From Marsupella aquatica (Eukaryota; Marchantiophyta): 64,000 nucleotides of DNA. The stretch is taken from assembly GCA_973895155.1 (NCBI GenBank), contig OZ316899.1, forward strand, positions 8,370,001-8,434,000, given 5' to 3'. Below, in pieces: positions 56,948-64,000 of the stretch. The position numbers were made by a program, and so were the translations under genes. Below the pieces are notes generated by a model. It was not told where the DNA came from, made no database searches, and was given only the letters and a program-made list of their open reading frames with translations. How positions within the stretch are numbered: the stretch's first letter is position 1; each line of letters starts with the position of its first letter.

Positions 56948-58409
56948 TCATCTATCGTGGTATTCTCTCTGTCCCATACATGTCCGGTTCTTCCATAATT
57001 GGTTGATATCTCTTCGTTGTCTTCTGGTGCATTTGATTGTCTTGGAGTTTGGTTCCTGATTGATGTATTGGGTGCACTTGGGGGGGCAGCTCTCCACTGC
57101 CTGTTGTCTGTCTCCTGAACCTGGTGGGCGGCCTCTCTTTGCTTTCGGGGTTGTCACTGATGCTGGTGGTGTCTCCATTTGGATTCTAGATGGTGCATTT
57201 GCTGCTGGGATATGAGACCTTGTCACGTGGGCCGCATCCGTGAAGGAGTCTGGTAGTTGTTCTACCATCCTTGCAAGATGTATAATTCTCTGTACTTCCG
57301 TGTCTGCATGGCCATCCCGTGGGTCATTCCAAAAACCAGCTTCAATTTGCCAAGTAAGTGTAGAGTTTTTCTCTTTGTCAATTTGTTGCTTCGTATGTAG
57401 TCTGGGAAAAATCTCTTCATAGAAGTGACAGTCCACAAAGCGTGCTTTAAAGACATCAGATGTGGTAGGTTCCATATATCTGATAATCAAAGCGGAATCA
57501 AAACCAATGTATATTCCCGCATGTCTTTGGGGTCCCATCTTGGTGCGCTTAGGTCCCAGGATGGGTACCATGACTTACAACCGAATGTTCTTAAGTGAGA
57601 GACGTTTGGTGTGTTTCCTAGTGCAAGTTGGTGTGGGGTGGTTGAGTTAAAAGATGATGGTCTATAGCTTAGTAGTGCAGCAGAGTGAAGAATGGCATGA
57701 CCCTAGGCTGCTGTTGGGATTGGAGGTTTGTCTGCATTAGTAGAGGCCGTGCTATCATTTGTAGGCGTTTAATCAGGGATTCAGCAATCCCGTTTTGGAA
57801 GTGGACATGGGGGACCGGGTACTAGACATCTATGCCCACGGCTTGGCAGAAATCTTCAAATGTTTTGGAGGTAAATTCTCTTGCATTATCAACTCTCAGA
57901 GTCTTGATCTGATTTTCAGGAAATTGTGCTCTCAATTTTAGAATGTGGGCTAGCAGTCTGGAGAATACCAAGTTTCTGGTGGATAACAAAGATATTTGAG
58001 ACCATTTGGTGGATGTGTCTATGACAACCAGGAAAAATCAGAATGGGCCACTTGGGGGGTCAATCGGTCCGCACATGTCGGCGTGTATGCATTCCAAGAA
58101 GTTGGGGATTTGGCGTTCAGTTGTTGATGGTGAGGGCCAAATTATTAACTTGCCCTATGAGCAAGCCAAGCAGGGGACGTGCATAGACGTAGGGTGGACC
58201 GATGCTAGTATTCCTTGGGTTTCTCTGATGAGTTTTTGGAACATTGTCATTCCAGGGTGGCCAAATCTCCTGTGCCAAATGTCAGTGATTGAGGCTTGGG
58301 GTGCATAAGTGAGGAAGCTATGAATTTTGGTAGTGTAGCAACCAGGTGGTGATGCACTCAAAGTCTCTCTAATCTCTGTATTTGGTGGTTCCCTAGAGGT
58401 GATATACAA
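56948..58409 (-). pseudogene. Copia integrase, broken
   Basis: The pre-integrase zinc part is IWHRRFGHPGMTMFQKL with PCLAC near 58170. The core has VVIDTSTKW (Asp), LRVDNAREFTS (Asp) and HFQNGIAESLIKRL (Glu), so the triad is still readable. The C-terminal part is 57571-56948 (MGPQRHAGIYIGFDS, then FKARFVDCHFYEEIFP), with a disordered tail before RT. Stops: TAG near 58150, TGA near 58033 and TAG near 57825, all consistent with C-to-T change. Confidence 0.8.
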
Positions 58410-58464
58410 GACTTCCCGTCCATGTTGGGTACCAGTCTTGATGTGTAAATTGTTAGCTCGGATG

Positions 58465-58808
58465 GGGGTATTTAGAAACGACAGGAAACAGCAAACAGTA
58501 ACAGAAAACAGAAACTGATAACAAGAAAATGAGTGGTAATTTTTTTGAAATTTTTTTGAAATTTTTTTATGAATTTTTTTTTGGGGAAAAAAAGTTTTTT
58601 TTTCTTCAAAATTTTATTTATTTTTGCTAGCGCCCAAAGCTAGCCAAAAAATGTTGTAACTTAGATTTTTTTGGAAAATGAGACTTTTTAGAAAATATTT
58701 TGACATGGTTATTTTTCCTGGTAACAATAACTTTTTGTTGGTAACAGGAAAAAATTTCCTGGTACCAGTAAACCTATTTCCTGTTTACTATCACGCGTGC
58801 CATACCCC
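58465..58808. mobile_element. Nested short inverted-repeat element (hAT-like MITE)
   Basis: About 344 bases inserted in the Copia pol reading frame. Ends are GGGGTAT and ATACCCC (7-base terminal inverted repeat). CTCGGATG stands on both sides (58457-58464 and 58808-58815), giving a 7- or 8-base target duplication depending on how the shared base is assigned. Removing it restores the Copia frame GDIR-ANNLHIKT. The inside is A/T-rich with a GCTAGC...GCTAGCC motif and no ORF. An 8-base duplication fits the hAT superfamily. Confidence 0.75.
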
Positions 58809-58815
58809 TCGGATG

Positions 58816-59090
58816 TCCCCGAAGCTCAATAGGTTTCTTGTTGCCTTCAGGGCGTATATTGCAGACTTTGCCTGAATCGTTGTTCCATGGGGTAGAGTGA
58901 CTAATGCTGGTCCGAATCCCTCTTCCAGTTGGTGTTGGCCCATAATAGTCATGAGTTTCCTTTGTGATGGTGTAATATGCTTGAAGTATTCTTTGTGTTT
59001 CAAAATAGAATGCGATGTGCCGCTGTCTACTATGCAGTGGGAAAAGTTTTCTTTTGTGTCGAGGTGAGGTGTGGTATTTTGCATGACCAT
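58816..59090 (-). pseudogene. Copia protease, cut by insertion
   Basis: CIVDSGTSHSILKHKEYF holds the catalytic DSGT; ALKATRNLLSFGDIR follows, where the nested element was inserted. Upstream the frame runs to the gag end. Confidence 0.8.
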
Positions 59091-59180
59091 ATTTATGGAA
59101 GGTATTATTTATGTAGATTCAAGGAAAGTCCCATACATCTCTGGTTCATTTTGTGCAATGCTTTTCTTGTAAAATTGCAC

Positions 59181-60126
59181 TTAGTGTACAGGGGCACGAC
59201 AAAAGTTTTGGATGTGCCCTTTAGTGCCACAATGGAAACATGTAGAGGGGTTTTTGTATTTATCTCTTGGAGCAGTTTGCAGTTGATTTGTCCTCGCTCG
59301 AGGTTGGTAGTTGTCTTGTTGCCAATTGTTTCTCGAGTTACCACCATTGTTTTGATATCTTCCTTGATCTAGATCTGCCTCTAAAGGAGTTACTTCTGCC
59401 TCCGCATCCTTTGAAAGAGCTACCACGACCTCTATATGAGTTTCTCCCCCTAAAGCTTCCTCGGCCATGGTAAGAGGATCCCTCTCCTCTTTGTGTTGTG
59501 GCATAGTGTGTTTCTGGATTTGTGACTGGAGGAAGGGTTTTGAGGGTTCTCTTTTGTGAGTTCTGTAATAGCAATAATTGGGGCTTCTCGGCCAGGAGCA
59601 TATGGGCGATCAGCTCGGAGTATCTAGTAAATTGCATGTTCCGGTATTGGGTGGAGAGAATGAGATTGGTGGAATGTAGAGTGGATAGAGTTTTCTCTAT
59701 CTGTTCTTCATTGTTTATTGGGTGGCCACATATGGCCAATTGTGATACTATTCGGAATAATTTGCAATTGTAGTCTACAATTGTCTTATGATCCTGGACT
59801 CTAAGATTGATCTAGTTGTGTCTGGCTGCTGGCAGGTATATGGTGCGAGTGTGATCAAAGCGTGCTTGAAGTTCTTCCCAAAGGACCCTCGGGTTATATT
59901 CATTCATGCACTGCCGCTTCAAGGAGTCACTCAGATGATGTCTAATTAGTATTAATGCCTGCGACTTTTGTTGGAGGGTTAGTCCATTGTTGGTTATGAC
60001 TGTATCTTGTAGGTTCTTTGAGGTTAGATGAGCTTCAACATCTAGCAAGCAGGACAAGTAAATTGAGCCATCAATGCTTAGGGATTGAAATAAGAGTTTC
60101 TCCATTGAATTCGTGGATGTTGACAT
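59181..60126 (-). pseudogene. Copia gag with zinc knuckle, broken
   Basis: Starts at ATG near 60126 (MSTSTNSMEKLLFQSLSIDG). The gag helical domain includes DVEAHLTSKN and LKRQCMNEYNPRVLWEELQ. TAG near 59812 sits where Trp is expected (RHNW). It then continues NEEQIEKTLSTLHSTN, an RG-rich stretch (SYHGRGSFRGRNSYRGRGS) and, in a shifted frame, the knuckle CFHCGTKGHIQNFC near 59230. The role is RNA binding and particle assembly. Confidence 0.8.
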
Positions 60127-61395
60127 CTTTCTGAGTTCTATTGATATAATGTCTTTGGGAAAGAAAGAGTTTCTACTTTGATCTCTATGGAATTTGGGAA
60201 GTTGGATGTCTTGGCTCGATTCTATTTGATTGGTGAAGTTGAGTAGTAGGATCTGGAATTGCAAAATGCGGTTGGGAGATTTGGATTTCTTATCTCAATA
60301 CTCGATCTGATTTAAAAATTAAAATTAAAAAAAGGGAATTTAGGATCTGAAAGGGAGCTTGAGAGTGCATTGGCGGATGGGACTGTGCTTGGGGGTGTGA
60401 TTTTTTTGGTTGAATCTCCACAGGGAGTCTGATTGGTGCTCGATGCTGTCGTCTATTGTAAAGGGAAACATGACTGACTCGCTGATGATAGTGCATCGCT
60501 GATCTGAATTTTTTTTGGTTAGGGGCTTGGAAAATCGAAGGCAAAGGCTTATTGTGGTCTTAGGGTTCGGGCTTCGGGGCATCAGGAGTCACAAGTGATT
60601 GACTCATGCACGTAAGGAAGGAGAGAGATTACGCGGATGATTAGGGATGATCCTGACTGAAGAAGCACGACATAAGCAGGATCAGCAAGATAATTGATGG
60701 TGGAGGGAGGGTCAGTTGTAGGGTGGTGCGAGTTGTTCCTTTTAGCCGTGGGGCTAACTTGGAGTTGATTGCTTTAGGGTGGTGGTGTTCTGCGCTAGAA
60801 TCTATGAAGTTTAGGGAGGTTTGGTCCTATTTGATCTTGGCGCTTCCGTCAAGGTGTAATTTACTGAGAAGTTTGACATTTTGGCATTTCATTCAATCGG
60901 TGGTGGGCTCGGTGCGGGCTGGCAGCTAGCGAATGGAAGTTGGTGGATCTGTAAGTAAGGATCGTCTGGGAGGTTAGGGCCCACTACTGTGCTTTACACT
61001 TGGAATGTCACTGTTGGCTGATCAACATCGGCGTTGCTGACCCTAGGTGCGGTGTAAGTACGAGGTATCACGTTTCCTCTGCTTTATGTTAGTGCAAATC
61101 TGTTAGTTGGATTGTGCTTTGTTATGGGATTAGGAAGATAATGGAACACCACATTGAAGGGAATCGCGGGGCTGGGCGTATGCGCGAGGCGCTTCCAAAT
61201 AGGGACTGGGGCCCTGGCAGGATTGCTGGTGGACGTGGAGCAATGAATCATTCTTGATCTGCAACAGGACGGCTGGCGGACCCCGGTGGACAGAACCTGG
61301 AAGGGGGTGTAGGCCATAGGACTTTCTCCCGTCAGGACGCGCGTGCTTACGAGCCCACTTGTGCCGGAGAATAGTCTAACCTGACTCTTCCTCTT
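60127..61395. other. Spacer between Copia gag and LINE ORF1
   Basis: Probably contains the Copia leader and remnant 5' LTR, but I see no TGGTATCAGAGC-type primer site and no LTR partner. Open frames on the minus strand near 60300-60600 have no recognisable domain. Confidence 0.3.
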
Positions 61396-63561
61396 GGCAG
61401 GATTTCCTTGGATGTGAATGCGCCCCTTGTGGAGAGGGACCCAATTGTTGTTGAGACTGAATAGTGGGACGAAAGACAAGAAGCGATACAAAGGAATTTG
61501 GAAGCTGCTGAAGAATATGGGTAAGCGGGGCCTTTTTGTCCTGCGGACTTTTGGGCTGCTCCAGTTGCCCATTGTCGACCTCTCCCCGTTGGAGTCGGGG
61601 GTGCGGTTCCTACGGTGGATGGTTTTGGTGGAATGGACCGTCCTCTTGGTGCTAGAGTTGGCTCCACACTGGGTACTCGTTGTGACCCCAGGGTTGTTGG
61701 TTCTCATTTCGATCAGATTGCTCCGGAGGCGCAACTACCAAGTGGATCTGATCAGGGAACGGCAGAGGAGGGTGATATTCCTAAGGAATGCATTGACATT
61801 TTAAAGAAAATTGCAGAGGAGTCGACCAATGCTTGGCCTTCAAAATTGCACACGACTATGGTTTGGCCTGTGGAAGAAGCAGTACTCTCAGTACATGAGC
61901 TTTTTCACTGTTCGATGCTTTGCTATGTCACTAATAGGGCACCTCTGCTTCCGGTGTTTAAGGAGTGGGTGCATTCTGAAATGGTGGACGGAATGGGATG
62001 GCCAGTTATGCAGATTAAATTTGTGGGGAAAAATTTCTTTATGATTGCATTTGAAGATTCCCAGCATCGGGATGCTACCTTGGAGATGGCACCTTGGTTT
62101 ATGGAGTGAAAGTTTATGTTTATATTCCCATGGGACCCTTCATTTGATGTGAAGAATGAGTCGTATGTGAAACTGCCTGTTTGGATTGAGATTCCCTTCC
62201 GCTCCTTACTACTTGAAGGCTGCCGAAAGCGAATTACTGCATCTTTTGGTAAGGTGCTTTACTACATTCAGGGAGATGAATGGAGCTCTTATCCTCATGA
62301 CAGGGCATGCATTTTGTGGGATACGCGTAGGGAGGTCCCCTGTAGTGTAAAAGTGGTTATTCGAGATGATATTGTAATCTGGCAACCGGTGATTTTCAAA
62401 AATATTCCCTACCACTGCTATCAATGTAATAAGAAAGGGCATTTGGCTAGGGACTGCGTTACTGTTGAGGGTGCTGAGGAGGCTCGGGCAAAAGTGGCAA
62501 AAGAATTGGTTACTGAGAATACAGCGGAGAGTGTTACGGTGGATCCAGCTGGACCTGATGGAGCGATCGCTAGGATTGGCTTGGTGGCGCCTAAAGAAGG
62601 TAGGGGGGAGTTGGGGGAAGGGAGGCTTGTGACATTAGGGGCGGTGGCCCTTTGGTGGGTTGTGGGACTTTGCCTCATGGGACTTTGCCTCAGGGGGAGA
62701 TTACGAGTGGAGCTGCTCAACCATGCGCTTCTCCCCCGGGGGAAATGTTTGGGGGTGTGCTTTGGTCGGTGATCTTAGAAGGGGACTCGGGTTTTGGAGC
62801 TGGAACTGCAAAGACGATGCCTTTGGGATGGGCTACCCGGATTGAGACTGCCTCTGCTTTGGGAAGGAATGCGACAAAGGAGACTTTGGCTGGCGGGGTG
62901 TCTTTACTTGGGGAACCACCGACATTGATTGCTATGGCGCCTATGATTGGGCAAATTATTTTGCCCCCTCTGATTGTTATTGACTCTCAATGGCCGGCTC
63001 TGGGGGAGGGGTCTGGCTATTCGCTAGCTCCTTCAGGAGGGATTGCAGTGAGTCTAGGTGAACCTGGCCGCTCTGCTACTATGGAGGAATCTATTGCAGC
63101 GGTCAAGGCTACAATGGAGGTTGTTGCTTTATCAGGGGGGACATTACTGAGGAAGCTGGGATGGATGAGAGATTGTCATATCATGGGGAATCTGAGTTGG
63201 AGCTCTCAAAGTACAAAAAGTACATTTCTAAAAGCCAATTGAAAAAGGAACGAGCACGAAAATTAGAAAGGAGAACACCACCGGCCGAGAAGAAACATAA
63301 AGGGAAGAAAGAACCCAAGAAACAACGTTCCTTACATTTTGAACCTTTGCTAATGTAGGATGAAGGTGGAGTTATGATGATTGACCAGGCAAGTGGAGTG
63401 GATGAAGGAAGGAATAGGGCAATGAGGATGGCTGAATCGAGTGGAGAGATGAGTATTGTTAGAGGCAAGGATGAACGTCCATTGGACTCTAATGGGCGGG
63501 AGGAGATGGTGCCCCTTGTGATGGATACCCCTCCGACTAGTGGCTGCTTTTCGAGGCTGTG
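61396..63561 (+). pseudogene. LINE (non-LTR) ORF1 relic: DUF4283-like plus CCHC knuckle
   Basis: One frame from about 61396 with TAG 61462 and TAA 61522 reads a glycine-rich start, then the DUF4283-like RNA-binding part (KLHTTMVWPVEEAVLSVHEL; KFVGKNFFMIAFEDSQHRD; APWFME). TGA 62107 interrupts it, then FIFPWDPSFDVKNESYVKLP and LPVWIEIP, and the zinc knuckle CYQCNKKGHLARDC near 62417-62458. After a frame change near 62640 a low-complexity tail follows, with a basic end 63161-63355 (KKERARKLERR) and TAG 63356. The endonuclease-RT ORF2 would lie downstream and is not in the window. Confidence 0.7.
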
Positions 63562-64000
63562 AGGGACTACCCGGGGCCTTGGGGTGGAGTGAAGTCGCGG
63601 AACTCAACTACCTTAACACTTAGCTAGCTCCAGCATCGCTGACTCCGATGCCAAGCTCCCTTATGGTCCAGGCCCGGATAGGCCATCCGGGGAGGACTTA
63701 GCATGGGGATACTTGTGGGCGATGAGACGTGGCACTAGTGAGGCAAGGAGCCAAGCTGGGGACAGACACTAAGGACTTGGACTAGCTGATAGCTGGTCGA
63801 GTCAAGGGGAAATGGGCCGGGCTCAAGGGTGGTCGTCCAGACCTCCGGATGGACTTTGAATTCTGGGGGCTTGAGTGTGAGCTCCTCTTGGGCCCAAGGC
63901 CAATGGAAGTGACGCCATGGGCAACGGACGCTTGGGGCGCAAGTTCTGGCCCGATCCGGGTTGGGCCAGTTGGGGGCCCTGAGCGGCGATCAGACCTGAG
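63562..64000. other. GC-rich sequence after LINE ORF1
   Basis: No frame with recognisable domains up to the window end. Could be a different repeat or the ORF1-ORF2 gap. Confidence 0.3.

Larger units (their letters stand above)
55205..60126 (-). mobile_element. Ty1/Copia retrotransposon, decayed, without visible LTRs
   Basis: Minus-strand order gag, protease, integrase, RT, RNase H, the Copia order (integrase before RT). LTRs were not found on either side by eye: the sequences near 54800-55200 and 60300-61000 do not match. It is interrupted by a 344-base insertion at 58465-58808. Confidence 0.8.

Noticed and set aside
61084-61734. Minus-strand 216-codon ORF as a gene
   Set aside because: It is antisense to the LINE ORF1 leader and Arg/Pro/Ser-rich without domains.
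1-64000. CRISPR arrays, operons, rRNA or tRNA genes
   Set aside because: None seen; the sequence is eukaryotic with introns, and no cloverleaf or rRNA core was recognised by eye.

Overview
This is a nuclear window from a green plant (streptophyte). The evidence is GT-AG introns throughout, a plant-type DHHC S-acyltransferase gene, and plant transposon families: CACTA, Mutator-like, PIF/Harbinger, Ty3 of the non-chromodomain OTA type, Ty1/Copia, and a plant-type LINE ORF1 with a zinc knuckle. Several of these are diverged from what I would expect in a flowering plant, so a fern, lycophyte, bryophyte or charophyte is plausible. The sequence alone does not settle the species.

Layout. 0-1 kb: last exon of a BRCT-domain gene with a polyadenylation signal, then an F-box-like ORF. 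1.3-8.9 kb: a decayed CACTA element with a TnpD-type and a TnpA-type gene and a subterminal repeat block. 9.3-16 kb: a mosaic made of a sense copy of a retrotransposon third gene, a piece of a second retrotransposon's post-pol linker, a spliced fragment of a methyltransferase-like gene, and an antisense pol fragment of a third Ty3 family. 16.05-26.33 kb: a complete LTR-to-LTR Ty3 element on the minus strand (gag, protease, RT-RNase H, integrase and an extra gene). 26.3-34.1 kb: a second minus-strand Ty3 element without LTRs or gag, again with a long extra gene after pol. 34-37.2 kb: repeats. 37.2-40.3 kb: a Mutator-like transposase relic. 44.4-50.6 kb: an apparently intact nine-exon DHHC gene on the minus strand. 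51.2-53.2 kb: a small putative gene and a PIF/Harbinger relic. 55.2-60.1 kb: a Ty1/Copia element on the minus strand, carrying a nested short inverted-repeat element. 61.4-63.6 kb: a LINE ORF1 relic.

What stands out. The two OTA elements, although diverged, both carry a large third gene downstream of integrase on the same strand. In both it has an N-terminal region, a shared FGLP-containing domain, a disordered region and a long C-terminal coiled coil. In the complete element a TATAAAA box precedes it. This third gene is the best candidate for something undescribed. Nearly every transposon coding region is broken by CAG-to-TAG or CGA-to-TGA stops and its LTRs differ mainly by transitions, the signature of cytosine methylation and deamination. 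The DHHC gene in between keeps an open frame over 801 codons.
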